Positions 1 to 8,898 of a stretch of 64,000 nt of DNA are shown here, in pieces. The stretch's first letter is position 1; each line of letters begins with the position of its first letter. The stretch lies in contig CABSIM010000001.1 of NCBI GenBank assembly GCA_902477765.1, forward strand, positions 1 to 64,000, read 5' to 3'. This stretch comes from an uncultured Clostridiaceae bacterium. Lineage in GTDB: Bacteria > Bacillota > Clostridia > Lachnospirales > Lachnospiraceae. Both the position numbers and the translations under genes were made by a program. Under the pieces are notes generated by a model, which was not told the DNA's origin, searched no databases, and worked only from the letters and a program-made list of their open reading frames with translations.

Positions 1-27
1 GAGGCGATTGACCTGAACGTCCGTGAA

Positions 28-1020
28 ATGATGGAACAATGGGAGAGGGAAACCCTGAGTCCGCATGCCTCTTTAAGCTGCATGACGCGGGGAAGGGATA
101 TCCCCGAAACGCCGTGCGATATCCGTCCCGTCTATCAGAGAGACCGGGACAGAATCCTTCACAGCAAGTCTTTCCGCAGAATGAAACATAAGACCCAGGT
201 CTTTCTTTCTCCTGAGGGAGACCATTACCGTACGCGTCTCACGCATACGCTGGAGGTTTCACAGATTGCCAGAACCATTGCCAGGGCTCTGAGAATGAAT
301 GAGAGCCTGACGGAGGCCATTGCTCTGGGACACGACCTGGGTCATACGCCGTTCGGCCATGCAGGAGAGTACATACTGAACGAGATCAGCGGAGTGGGAT
401 TTACCCATTATGAGCAGAGCGTCAGAATTGTGGAAGTTCTGGAAAAGAAGGGAAGAGGGCTGAATCTGACCTGGGAAGTACGCGACGGCATCCGCAACCA
501 CAGGACTTCGGGATCCCCTTCCACCCTGGAAGGAAATATTGTGCGGTTTTCTGATAAGATCGCCTATATCAATCATGATATCGATGATGCCATCCGCGGC
601 CGCATCATCACCGAGGCGGACCTGCCTGCGGAATTTACGGATGTGCTGGGCAGATCCGTAAAGGAACGTCTGGATATCATGATCCATGATATCATCTTCA
701 ACAGCATGGACCGGTCAGAAATCGTCATGTCTCCCGATGTGGAGCGGGCCATGAAGGGACTGCGTCTCTGGATGTTTGAAAATGTATACAAGAACAATAC
801 GGCGAAATCCGAAGAGGGAAAGGCCCAGCAGCTGATTGTCAGTCTGTTTGAGTATTACCTGAAACATCCGGAGCGGCTTCCGGAAGAATATCTGGACATG
901 ATGGAAAAACGGAATGAAAAGAAAGAACGCGTGGTCTGTGACTATATTGCAGGAATGAGTGACAGTTACGCCATTGATAAATTTGAGGAGCTGTTTGTGC
1001 CGAAGGCATGGAATGTCTGA
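28..1020 (+). CDS. dgt: dGTPase-like HD-domain phosphohydrolase (possibly 5'-partial)
   Basis: Deoxyguanosinetriphosphate triphosphohydrolase-like protein; the family hydrolyses dNTPs to deoxynucleosides and tripolyphosphate. The HD metal site is clear: RTRLTHTLEVSQ supplies the first His near residue 73 and HDLGHTPFGH supplies His102-Asp103. The frame stays open to base 1 (EAIDLNVRE precedes Met28), and relatives usually begin with a few residues before the LSP(H/Y)ASLS motif, so the true start may lie just outside the window. It lies immediately before dnaG and rpoD, a common Clostridia arrangement. The family assignment is firm; the in vivo substrate is not shown by the sequence. Confidence 0.9.
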   Translation: MMEQWERETLSPHASLSCMTRGRDIPETPCDIRPVYQRDRDRILHSKSFRRMKHKTQVFLSPEGDHYRTRLTHTLEVSQIARTIARALRMNESLTEAIALGHDLGHTPFGHAGEYILNEISGVGFTHYEQSVRIVEVLEKKGRGLNLTWEVRDGIRNHRTSGSPSTLEGNIVRFSDKIAYINHDIDDAIRGRIITEADLPAEFTDVLGRSVKERLDIMIHDIIFNSMDRSEIVMSPDVERAMKGLRLWMFENVYKNNTAKSEEGKAQQLIVSLFEYYLKHPERLPEEYLDMMEKRNEKKERVVCDYIAGMSDSYAIDKFEELFVPKAWNV

Positions 1021-1049
1021 GACGGAAACAGCCTTTGAACGGAGGACAC

Positions 1050-2813
1050 ATGTATTATCCGGATGATGTGATTGAAGAGGTGCGTACCAGGAATGACATT
1101 GTGGATGTGATTTCCCAGTATGTGAACCTGAAGAAAAAGGGCGCCAATTATTTTGGCCTGTGCCCGTTTCATAATGAAAAATCACCTTCGTTTTCGGTTT
1201 CCCCTTCCAAGCAGATGTATTACTGTTTCGGGTGCGGGGCCGGCGGAAATGTGATCACGTTTGTGATGGAATATGAGAACTATACTTTTGTGGAAGCGGT
1301 AAAGATGCTGGCTGACAGGGCCGGAATCACACTTCCGGAGGCGGAATATTCCAGGGAAGCCAGGGCGCAGGCGGATCTTAAAGCCACGCTTCTGGAAATC
1401 AACCGGCTGGCAGCCAATTATTTTTATTATCAGCTGAAACAGCCGTCCGGAAGAAGCGGGTACGAATATCTCAGAAAGAGACAGCTGAGTGATGAGACCA
1501 TCCGCCATTTCGGACTGGGATTTTCCAATAAGACGTCGGATGATCTGTACCGTTATCTGCGTTCCAAAGGATACAGCGACAGTATTCTGAAAGAAACCGG
1601 TCTGGTATTTATTGAGGAAAGAGGCGCCCACGACAAATTCTGGAACCGGGTGATGTTTCCCATTCTGGATGTGAACAACCGGGTCATCGGTTTCGGGGGC
1701 CGCGTCATGGGAGACGGTGAACCCAAATACCTGAATTCACCGGAGACGAAACTTTTTGACAAGAGCAGGAACCTTTACGGCCTGAATTTTGCCAGAACCT
1801 CCAGAGCAGGATACATGCTGATCTGTGAAGGCTATATGGACGTGATCGCCATGCATCAGGCAGGATTCACCAATGCGGTGGCTTCTCTGGGGACAGCCTT
1901 TACTTCCCAGCATGCATCTTTGCTGAAACGGTATACGGACCAGGCAGTCCTGACTTATGACAGCGACGGAGCAGGCATCAAAGCCGCTCTGCGGGCCATT
2001 CCGATTCTCCGGGAGGTGGGCATATCCGTAAAGGTTCTTGACATGAAGCCGTACAAGGATCCGGATGAATTCATAAAAAACCTTGGGAAGGAAGAATTCA
2101 GCAGGCGGATCGAAGCAGCTTCCGGAAGTTTTCTTTTTGAAATTTCCGTACTGAAGAGTCAGTACAGCATGCAGGATCCCGAGTCCAAGACGCAGTTTTA
2201 CAATGCGGTGGCCCGGAAACTTCTGGAATTTCCCGAAAAGCTGGAACGGGATAATTATACGGAAGCGGTGGCGAGAGAGTACATGATACCGGCAGAAGAT
2301 CTGAAACGGCTTGTGAATTCTCTGGGAAACCGCATCGGAACGGGAAAGCAGGCCCGGGAATATGAAACCGTGCGTCCCCTCCGGAAAAAGGAGCGGGAGG
2401 ACGGAATTAAAAGATCCCAGAGGCTTCTTCTCACATGGCTGATTGAAAAGCCGGAATTGTTTTCCGTAATCGACGGCATCATCGGTCCGGAAGACTTTGC
2501 GGACGAGCTGTATTCCAAAGTGGCGGCCATGGTTTTTGAAGAACACAGGAAAGGGAAAATCAATCCAGCCCAGATTCTGAATCAATTCATAGACGGAGAG
2601 GAACAATACAGGGAAGTGGCGGCCCTTTTCAGTGCCAGCCTTCAGGATTCCCTGAACAATGAAGAGCAGAAAAAGGCGTTTTCCGAAACTGTGAAAAAGA
2701 TCAAGCAGAACAGTCTGGAGATTCAGAGCAGGAATGCGAAGGATCTCGGACAGCTCCAGAAAATCATCAGGGAAAAATCAGAATTGGCGAATTTGCGGAT
2801 TACACTGGATTAA
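1050..2813 (+). CDS. dnaG: DNA primase DnaG
   Basis: Synthesises RNA primers at the replication fork with the DnaB-type helicase. The 587-residue product opens with MYYPDDVIEEVRTRNDIVDV, followed by a CHC2 zinc finger (Cys38, His41, Cys59, Cys62). The TOPRIM core has Glu260 in LICEGYMD and Asp304/Asp306 in YDSDGAG. A C-terminal helicase-interaction region follows. An in-frame ATG 42 bases upstream exists, but it overlaps the dgt end and lacks a ribosome site; the chosen ATG follows GGAGGA by four bases and gives the family N-terminus. Downstream rpoD follows after 30 bases, so the genes are probably co-transcribed. Confidence 0.97.
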   Translation: MYYPDDVIEEVRTRNDIVDVISQYVNLKKKGANYFGLCPFHNEKSPSFSVSPSKQMYYCFGCGAGGNVITFVMEYENYTFVEAVKMLADRAGITLPEAEYSREARAQADLKATLLEINRLAANYFYYQLKQPSGRSGYEYLRKRQLSDETIRHFGLGFSNKTSDDLYRYLRSKGYSDSILKETGLVFIEERGAHDKFWNRVMFPILDVNNRVIGFGGRVMGDGEPKYLNSPETKLFDKSRNLYGLNFARTSRAGYMLICEGYMDVIAMHQAGFTNAVASLGTAFTSQHASLLKRYTDQAVLTYDSDGAGIKAALRAIPILREVGISVKVLDMKPYKDPDEFIKNLGKEEFSRRIEAASGSFLFEISVLKSQYSMQDPESKTQFYNAVARKLLEFPEKLERDNYTEAVAREYMIPAEDLKRLVNSLGNRIGTGKQAREYETVRPLRKKEREDGIKRSQRLLLTWLIEKPELFSVIDGIIGPEDFADELYSKVAAMVFEEHRKGKINPAQILNQFIDGEEQYREVAALFSASLQDSLNNEEQKKAFSETVKKIKQNSLEIQSRNAKDLGQLQKIIREKSELANLRITLD

Positions 2814-2843
2814 ACTCTGTGTGCCAGGAAGGAAGGGAAACTT

Positions 2844-3962
2844 ATGGAAGAAAAGACGCTTACATTTGAAGAAAAACTGGAAAAGCTTTTGGAACTGGCA
2901 AAGAAAAAGAAGAATGTTCTGGAGGAGCAGGAAATCCTCGACTGTTTTGCCGATGAAGAGCTGACGCCGGAAAAGCTGGACCGGATCTATGACTTCCTGG
3001 AAAACAAAAACGTGGATGTACTGCGGATCTCCGGGGAAGATGACATCGACCCGGATCTGTTTCTGGAAGATGATGTGGACGAGGAAGAGCTGGATGTGGC
3101 CAATCTGGACCTGAGTGTTCCGGAAGGGGTCAACATTGAGGATCCGGTAAGAATGTACCTGAAGGAGATCGGGAAAGTGCCCCTGCTTTCGTCGGAACAG
3201 GAAACGGAACTGGCAAAAAAGATGGAACTGGGCGATGAAGAAGCAAAACAGATGCTGGCGGAAGCCAATCTGAGACTGGTGGTCAGCATTGCCAAGCGGT
3301 ATGTGGGAAGAGGAATGCAGTTTCTGGACCTGATCCAGGAGGGCAATCTCGGACTGATCAAGGCCGTGGAGAAATTTGATTACCGGAAAGGATACAAGTT
3401 CAGCACATATGCCACCTGGTGGATCCGCCAGGCCATCACAAGAGCCATTGCCGACCAGGCCAGGACCATAAGGATTCCCGTGCACATGGTGGAGACCATC
3501 AACCGGCTGGTGAGGACCCAGAGGCAGCTTCTGCAGAGTCTGGGGAGAGAGCCGTCTCCGGAAGAAGTGGCGGAAGCCATGGACATGCCGGTGGACCGCG
3601 TCAGGGAGATTATGAAAATTTCCCAGGATCCGGTTTCTCTGGAAACGCCCATCGGAGAAGAAGAGGACAGCCATCTCGGTGATTTCATTCAGGACGAGCA
3701 TGTGGAAGTTCCGGTGGATGCAGCCACATTTACCCTCCTTCATGAACAGCTGATGGAAGTGCTGGATACTCTGACGGAGCGGGAGCAGAAGGTTCTGAGA
3801 CTGCGGTTCGGTCTGGATGACGGAAGACCCAGAACCCTGGAAGAAGTGGGAAAGGAATTCAATGTAACCAGGGAGAGAATCCGCCAGATTGAGGCCAAGG
3901 CCCTGAGAAAACTGCGTCATCCCAGCCGCAGCAAAAAACTGAAAGATTATCTTGACGAATAG
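2844..3962 (+). CDS. rpoD: Housekeeping RNA polymerase sigma factor RpoD/SigA
   Basis: Primary sigma-70 factor, 372 residues, the usual length for a Firmicute SigA. A region 1.1-like acidic N-terminus is followed by region 1.2 (EDPVRMYLKEIGKVPLL), region 2 with the core-binding and -10 recognition helices (FSTYATWWIRQAITRAI), region 3, and region 4 ending in RERIRQIEAKALRKLRHPSR. It belongs to the macromolecular-synthesis cluster dgt-dnaG-rpoD. Start: ATG eight bases after GGAAGGGAAA. Predicted promoters in this window were judged against the -35/-10 elements this factor would read (TTGACA, 17 bp, TATAAT). Confidence 0.98.
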   Translation: MEEKTLTFEEKLEKLLELAKKKKNVLEEQEILDCFADEELTPEKLDRIYDFLENKNVDVLRISGEDDIDPDLFLEDDVDEEELDVANLDLSVPEGVNIEDPVRMYLKEIGKVPLLSSEQETELAKKMELGDEEAKQMLAEANLRLVVSIAKRYVGRGMQFLDLIQEGNLGLIKAVEKFDYRKGYKFSTYATWWIRQAITRAIADQARTIRIPVHMVETINRLVRTQRQLLQSLGREPSPEEVAEAMDMPVDRVREIMKISQDPVSLETPIGEEEDSHLGDFIQDEHVEVPVDAATFTLLHEQLMEVLDTLTEREQKVLRLRFGLDDGRPRTLEEVGKEFNVTRERIRQIEAKALRKLRHPSRSKKLKDYLDE

Positions 3963-3972
3963 AGGAAATAAC

Positions 3973-4692
3973 ATGAAACTGTCAGAAAGACTGGAACTGG
4001 TGGTCTCGATGGTGGAACCTGCGGAGCGGGCGGCAGACATCGGCACGGACCATGGGTATGTACCGATGGAACTGATAAGGAGAAACAAGGCATCATCGGC
4101 GCTGGCCATGGATGTAAAAAAAGGCCCGCTTTCACGGGCGGAAGCACATATCAGGAACGCAGGACTTGCGGACCGGATATCCGTACGGCTTTCAGACGGT
4201 CTTCTGGGACTGCATCCCGGTGAAGCGGACACGGTTGTCATTGCCGGGATGGGAGGAGAGCTGATGGTGCAGATCCTGGAACGGGGCAGCCATATGTGGG
4301 ATTCTGTTTCCCAGTGGGTACTGTCTCCCCAGTCAGAGCTGATGAAATTCCGGGAATGGCTGCTTCTCAATGGATTTTTCATACGCCGGGAGGCCATGGT
4401 CCATGAGGATGGCAAGTATTACACGGTTCTGGATGTACGGAGAAGACAGGAAGGTGACCCGGAACCGGATATGAGCCGGCCGGGGCTGATTTACGGAAGT
4501 TTTCTGATCCATGCCGGGGATCCGGTTCTTCTTTCCTATCTCAGAGACGAAGAGAAAAAACTTTCGGTTCTGTATGCCTCCCTGAAGGAAGCAGCGGGGG
4601 AATCGGAACGCGCCAGGACAGGAATGGAAGAGGCAGAAAGAAAACTCATGGAAAATCGGGAGGTACAGCATGAAATGCAGCGAGATCATTGA
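3973..4692 (+). CDS. trmK: tRNA (adenine-22-N1)-methyltransferase TrmK
   Basis: SAM-dependent methyltransferase that modifies A22 in the tRNA D-arm (TrmK/YqfN family). The N-terminal Rossmann motif I is ADIGTDHGYVP, followed by the motif region VVIAGMGGELM and then SPQSE. A helical C-terminal tail is typical of the family. The product is 239 residues from ATG 3973, which follows AGAGGAAATAAC; an in-frame ATG at 3952 overlaps the end of rpoD and is less likely. It overlaps the following Nif3-like gene by 23 bases, suggesting translational coupling; this pair is adjacent in many Firmicutes. Confidence 0.93.
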   Translation: MKLSERLELVVSMVEPAERAADIGTDHGYVPMELIRRNKASSALAMDVKKGPLSRAEAHIRNAGLADRISVRLSDGLLGLHPGEADTVVIAGMGGELMVQILERGSHMWDSVSQWVLSPQSELMKFREWLLLNGFFIRREAMVHEDGKYYTVLDVRRRQEGDPEPDMSRPGLIYGSFLIHAGDPVLLSYLRDEEKKLSVLYASLKEAAGESERARTGMEEAERKLMENREVQHEMQRDH

Positions 4693-5470
4693 AATACTGG
4701 AGGAGCTGGCTCCGGCGGGATGTGCATGCCAGTGGGATAACCCGGGGCTTCTGGCCGGAAGATGGGAGAAAGAAGTCAGGAAAGTGCTTCTGACGGTGGA
4801 TACGGATGATGCGGCCGTTGCGCATGCGGAAAACGGCCAATGCGATATGATCATCAGTCATCATCCTCTGATTTTCAGGCCTCTGAAGCAGGTTAATGAC
4901 GGAGATTTCATCGGGAAACGGCTTGTTTCCATGATCCGGGCGGATATCAGCTGTTATGCCATGCATACCAATTATGATGCCGCTCCCGGCTGTATGGCGG
5001 ACATTGCCGCGGAACGGATCGGGATCCTGAACGGGGAACCGCTGGAACCCATGGGCGAACTGGAAGGCATTCCCTACGGCATAGGAAAAATCGGAATGCT
5101 GAAAAGCGGAGAGTCCGCCGGAGAGCTGGCCTCAAGAATAAAAAAGGAGTTCGGACTTCCTTTTATGACCGTATACGGAAAAGAACTTCTGGGAACAGAG
5201 CTGGTGACAAAGGTGGCTGTATGCCCCGGATCCGGCGGCAGCATGATTCCGCATGCCCTGGCAGGCGGTGCCCAGATGCTTATTACCGGAGACATCAGTC
5301 ACCATGAGGGGATTGATGCCGCCGCTCAGGGGCTGATGATTCTGAATGCGGGACATTACGGCCTGGAACATATTTTCATGGATCATATGGAGCAGTATCT
5401 GAAGAGCAGAATCAAAGACAGGATTGCCATCGAGAAGATGCCGGTACGGTTTCCGGAGGCACTTCTGTAA
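4670..5470 (+). CDS. Nif3-like dinuclear metal centre protein (YqfO family)
   Basis: A 266-residue member of the Nif3/DUF34 family, which binds two metal ions. It has been linked to GTP cyclohydrolase I type 2-like annotations, but its biochemical role remains unsettled. Metal-binding motifs visible are ISHHPLIF (His64, His65), MHTNYDAAPG and the C-terminal GDISHHEG. The long YqfO insertion domain present in some homologues is absent, so this is the short form. The start codon lies inside the end of trmK, with GGGAGGTAC just upstream, indicating coupled translation. Confidence 0.9.
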   Translation: MKCSEIIEILEELAPAGCACQWDNPGLLAGRWEKEVRKVLLTVDTDDAAVAHAENGQCDMIISHHPLIFRPLKQVNDGDFIGKRLVSMIRADISCYAMHTNYDAAPGCMADIAAERIGILNGEPLEPMGELEGIPYGIGKIGMLKSGESAGELASRIKKEFGLPFMTVYGKELLGTELVTKVAVCPGSGGSMIPHALAGGAQMLITGDISHHEGIDAAAQGLMILNAGHYGLEHIFMDHMEQYLKSRIKDRIAIEKMPVRFPEALL

Positions 5471-5496
5471 AACATGACAGAGAGGAGAAAAACAGA

Positions 5497-7152
5497 ATGC
5501 CGATTGTGACAGCAAATGACAGACAGGAGGAATACAGGAGCGGAACTCCGTTCTCTGATATTGTGCGGGATTTTCAGCCGGAGTATGAGGATGACATTCT
5601 TCTGGTCCGGGCCAACGGGAAGCTGAAGGAACTTCATAAACAGCTTCATGATGACTGCCGGCTGGAATTCATTACCGCAGCAGACCGTGTGGGCATGAAG
5701 ACCTACGAGAGAAGTGCCATTTTTCTTATGATGAAGGCATTTTACGATGTGATTCCAAGAGAAAAGGTAAAGAAGATCCAGATGAAATTCGCGCTGGGAA
5801 ACGGCCTGTACGGGGAAGTGGAAGGCGATGTAAAGGTGGATGAGGCGCTGATTGCCGGAGTCAAAGCCAGGATGCGGGAACTGGCGGATGCCGGGATTCC
5901 TCTGATGAAACGCAGTGTCAATACCGATGAAGCGGTGGAGCTGTTCCGGAAATACGGAATGCATGACAAGGAACTGCTTTTCAAATACCGCCGTGCCTCC
6001 CGTGTCAATATTTACAGCATCGGGAATTTTGAGGATTACTTTTACGGATATATGGTTCAGAATACCGGCTACATAAAGTATTTTGACCTTCTGCCCTATG
6101 AAGACGGTTTCCTTCTGCTGCTGCCTGACAGCGGAGACACCAGAAACGTCCGGCCGTTCCGGCCTCAGCCGAAGCTGTTCCGTATACTGGAAGATTCCTA
6201 CCGCTGGAGCGGACGGCTCGAGATTCCCAATGTAGGAACGCTCAACGAGATGATCTCATCCGGCCATATGAGCGATCTGATTCTGATGCAGGAGGCACTT
6301 CAGGAGAAAAACATCGGAAATATCGCAGAGGAAGCAGCCAGAAGCGGCAATAAGAAGTTTGTACTGATTGCAGGACCGTCCTCTTCCGGAAAAACCACGT
6401 TTTGCCACAGGCTGTCGGTTCAGTTCCGGGCACTTGGTCTCACGCCTCATCCCATTTCCATGGACAATTATTTCCGCAACCGGTCGGAATATCCGGTGGA
6501 CGAAAACGGGGAGCAGGATCTGGAAGCGCTGGAATGCCTGGATATTGAATTATTCAACAGAGACATGAATGCACTTCTCAGAGGGGAACGGGTGGAAATG
6601 CCCAGGTTCAACTTTGTTACCGGATGCCGGGAATATCACGGCGATTACATGCAGCTGGGAAAAAATGACATCATGGTCATTGAGGGCATTCACTGTCTGA
6701 ATCCCAAAATGTCCGAAAACCTTCCGGATGAAAGCAAGTTCAGAATTTACATCAGTGCTCTGACTCAGCTGAATATCGACGAACACAACCGGATCCCCAC
6801 CACAGACGGCCGTCTTATCCGCCGTATGGTGAGAGACGCCAGAACCAGAGGAACTTCCGCGGAGGAGACCATCAGAAGATGGCCGTCTGTGCGGAGAGGA
6901 GAGGAGCGGAATATTTTCCCGTATCAGGAACAGGCGGATGTGACGTTCAACTCGGCGCTGGTGTATGAACTGGCTGTTCTGAAACTGTATGCGGAGCCGC
7001 TGCTGTTCCATATTTCCAAGGACTCACCGGATTACGACGAAGCCAAGAGACTTCTTAAATTCCTGGATTATTTTCTGGGAGTGGACAGCGAAAAGATCCC
7101 CAATAACTCCATTATCCGTGAATTCATCGGCGGCAGCTGCCTGAATGTATAG
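5497..7152 (+). CDS. Uridine kinase-like nucleoside kinase with ThrRS-like N-terminus
   Basis: A 551-residue fusion common in Clostridia. The N-terminal half resembles the TGS/editing-like region of threonyl-tRNA synthetase. The C-terminal half is a phosphoribulokinase/uridine kinase P-loop NTPase with GPSSSGKTT (Lys299) and the downstream SMDNYFRNR motif of uridine kinases. IEGIHCLNP and RDARTRGTSAEET are also diagnostic. By family it would phosphorylate a nucleoside such as uridine, but the substrate is not proven. It begins 26 bases after the Nif3-like gene, with GAGAGGAGAAA as ribosome site, and closes the first operon. Confidence 0.85.
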   Translation: MPIVTANDRQEEYRSGTPFSDIVRDFQPEYEDDILLVRANGKLKELHKQLHDDCRLEFITAADRVGMKTYERSAIFLMMKAFYDVIPREKVKKIQMKFALGNGLYGEVEGDVKVDEALIAGVKARMRELADAGIPLMKRSVNTDEAVELFRKYGMHDKELLFKYRRASRVNIYSIGNFEDYFYGYMVQNTGYIKYFDLLPYEDGFLLLLPDSGDTRNVRPFRPQPKLFRILEDSYRWSGRLEIPNVGTLNEMISSGHMSDLILMQEALQEKNIGNIAEEAARSGNKKFVLIAGPSSSGKTTFCHRLSVQFRALGLTPHPISMDNYFRNRSEYPVDENGEQDLEALECLDIELFNRDMNALLRGERVEMPRFNFVTGCREYHGDYMQLGKNDIMVIEGIHCLNPKMSENLPDESKFRIYISALTQLNIDEHNRIPTTDGRLIRRMVRDARTRGTSAEETIRRWPSVRRGEERNIFPYQEQADVTFNSALVYELAVLKLYAEPLLFHISKDSPDYDEAKRLLKFLDYFLGVDSEKIPNNSIIREFIGGSCLNV

Positions 7153-7212
7153 AATCCGGACAGGAGCTTCTTTTTCTGTACAGTGAGCTGTTTTTCCGGG
7201 AAAAATGACTGC

Positions 7213-7241
7213 TGGACAGGAATGGGAAAATGTGATATGAT
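7213..7241 (+). promoter_or_regulatory. Promoter of the RNase P RNA gene
   Basis: TGGACA at 7213-7218 and TATGAT at 7236-7241 are separated by exactly 17 bases, about ten bases before the 5' end of the RNase P RNA. This is a good sigma-A promoter. Confidence 0.75.
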
Positions 7242-7250
7242 AGCTTCGTT

Positions 7251-7600
7251 TTGAGTAGGACAGATGATCGCTGCCGTGCCTGACACGGGAGAGGAAAGTC
7301 CGGGCTTCACAGGGCAGGATGCCAGATAACGTCTGGCGGAGGTGACTCCAGGGACAGTGCAACAGAAATAAACCGCATGGGATTCCCCATGTAAGGGTGG
7401 AAAGGCAGTGTAAGAGACTACCGCCTTGCTGGTAACAGGAAGGGCACATGTAAACCCCATCCGAAGCAAGGCCGAACAGGAGGCATAAGGCGGCCCGTCT
7501 GCCTCCGGGTAGGCCGCTTGAGCCGTCTGGTGACAGACGGTCTAGATAGATGATCATCCGCGCATTGCGTGACAGAACCCGGCTTATCGTCCTGCTCAAA
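7251..7600 (+). ncRNA. rnpB: RNase P RNA
   Basis: Catalytic RNA subunit of RNase P, which removes 5' leaders from pre-tRNA. The conserved core GAGGAAAGTCCGGGC lies at about 7291-7305. The central ACAGAAA segment, the GGTAAGGGTG-like region, and the 3' core segment ACAGAACCCGGCTTATCG (about 7572-7589) are also present. The ends pair as helix P1: TTGAGTAGGAC at the 5' end against GTCCTGCTCAA at the 3' end, which defines the boundaries. The organisation with a long P12-like GC-rich hairpin suggests a bacterial type; A versus B class was not settled by eye. Confidence 0.95.
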
Positions 7601-7618
7601 CCGCAGGAAAACAGAAGG

Positions 7619-7656
7619 TGCGTATACGGAAAGAAAATTCCGTATGCGCATTTTTT
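7619..7656 (+). terminator. Intrinsic terminator after rnpB
   Basis: TGCGTATACGGAA and TTCCGTATGCGCA form a 13-bp stem with one G-U-type mismatch and an AGAAAA loop, followed by TTTTTT. Confidence 0.9.
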
Positions 7657-7699
7657 CGTATGAAGAGCCGGACAGCTGTCCGGGGCATACAAATATACC

Positions 7700-7738
7700 C
7701 TGCACCCCGCAGCGTGTATGCCGCGGGAATGCAGGGCA
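7700..7738 (-). terminator. Possible terminator hairpin after the pyrB-pyrI-tauE operon
   Basis: CCCTGCACCCCGC pairs with GCGGGAATGCAGGG just beyond the stop codon of the TauE/SafE gene on the minus strand. The T-run following on that strand is weak, so it may be a stabilising 3' hairpin only. Confidence 0.4.
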
Positions 7739-7744
7739 GAAGTT

Positions 7745-8476
7745 TTACAGTATGTTGGTAAGAATCAGGGAAATTCCTGAAAGGATCAGAAGCAGGATAA
7801 CGGCCTGTTTCGCAGTTTTTTCAGGAATCCGTTTTTCAAAAAAAATGCCTGCAGCCAGTCCCATCACCATAAATGGAAAAAGGCAGAGGGCGTTCAGGGC
7901 AACGGAAGGCGTCAGAATTCCGGTGACAGCGTACAGCACCAGGCGGAAGGTATTTTCTACCATAAACACCACACAGTTATTGGCTCTGAACTGGGTGTGG
8001 CTGTCGGTGGTGCGGCTTACGTAGGCCACCAGAAGAGCGCTGACGCCGAAGAGGCCGCAGAGCACGCCCGAAAGCAGCCCGATGGACACCAGCAGCACCG
8101 GCGAGCTTTTCTGTTTCCGGGTGCTCCGTTCTCTCATGAGCATTTCCGCGCCGATGAAGATCACCACAAAACCGAAAAGAATCTTGATGGCACCTGCATT
8201 CCCCAGTTTCAGAAACAGAGCTCCGGGAATGGAACCCAGAATTACCAGAATACACAGGGGCACGCAGACTCTGGGATTGATTCCTCTGCGTTCCGTAAAG
8301 GCAATATAGATATTGGACGGATAGCCAAGGAGAAGGTCCACCGGAGAAATATCAATATTGTTGGCGGAAAAGCCGGCCAGGGTACCGAATACCAGTGTGT
8401 TGGCAAATCCGCACATCCCTTTTACGATATAAGCGGCCAGCACCGAAAAGATGATGGCCGGAGTCAGCATATTCAT
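7745..8476 (-). CDS. TauE/SafE-family membrane transporter
   Basis: A 243-residue integral membrane protein with about seven to eight hydrophobic segments and the family's duplicated small-residue-rich helices (GLLSGVLCGLFGVSALLVAYV). The family exports or imports organic anions such as sulfite or sulfoacetate, and the individual substrate cannot be read from the sequence. Its start ATG overlaps the stop of pyrI, so it is translated with the aspartate carbamoyltransferase genes. That suggests, without proving, a role in moving a pyrimidine-pathway anion. Confidence 0.85.
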   Translation of the reverse strand: MNMLTPAIIFSVLAAYIVKGMCGFANTLVFGTLAGFSANNIDISPVDLLLGYPSNIYIAFTERRGINPRVCVPLCILVILGSIPGALFLKLGNAGAIKILFGFVVIFIGAEMLMRERSTRKQKSSPVLLVSIGLLSGVLCGLFGVSALLVAYVSRTTDSHTQFRANNCVVFMVENTFRLVLYAVTGILTPSVALNALCLFPFMVMGLAAGIFFEKRIPEKTAKQAVILLLILSGISLILTNIL

Positions 8477-8898
8477 CGGGAATGTTTTTCGTCACAGTAC
8501 TGGCAACGGTAGATCTCCTTTTCCTTGTCCGCCAGGTAAAAAATGTGAGGAAGTTCCTGTTCCACGGATGTGATGCAGCGGGGATTCTTGCAGTGGATCA
8601 CATTTACCAGCCGGTCAGGGAGACTGAGGCGCCTTTTTTCCACGATTCTGTCTTCACGGATGATGTTGACGGTGATATTGTGATCAATGTATCCAAGAAT
8701 ATCCAGGTCCAGAGACTCAAGGGGACCTTCGATTTTAATGATGTCCTTCCGGCCCATTTTGCTGCTTCTGGCATTTTTGATGATGGCAACGGTGCAGTCC
8801 ATTTTTCCAAGGCCGAGGTAGCGGTAGATTTCCATACTTTTTCCGGCCTGGATATGGTCAAGAACAACACCTTCCTGTATTCCGCTGATATTTAACAT
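8473..8898 (-). CDS. pyrI: Aspartate carbamoyltransferase regulatory subunit PyrI
   Basis: Regulatory chain of aspartate transcarbamoylase, 141 residues. The N-terminal allosteric domain (MLNISGIQEGVVLDHI, nucleotide-binding in homologues) is followed by the C-terminal zinc domain with CKNPRC and CQYC, the four Cys ligands that hold the catalytic-regulatory interface. It overlaps the end of pyrB by seven bases and the TauE/SafE gene start. Presence of PyrI implies an allosterically controlled enzyme of the c6r6 type. Confidence 0.96.
   Translation of the reverse strand: MLNISGIQEGVVLDHIQAGKSMEIYRYLGLGKMDCTVAIIKNARSSKMGRKDIIKIEGPLESLDLDILGYIDHNITVNIIREDRIVEKRRLSLPDRLVNVIHCKNPRCITSVEQELPHIFYLADKEKEIYRCQYCDEKHSR

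Noticed and set aside
2778..4415. Long minus-strand frame opposite rpoD and trmK
   Set aside because: Antisense shadow of two well-recognised plus-strand genes; composition and lack of any family match show it is not a gene.
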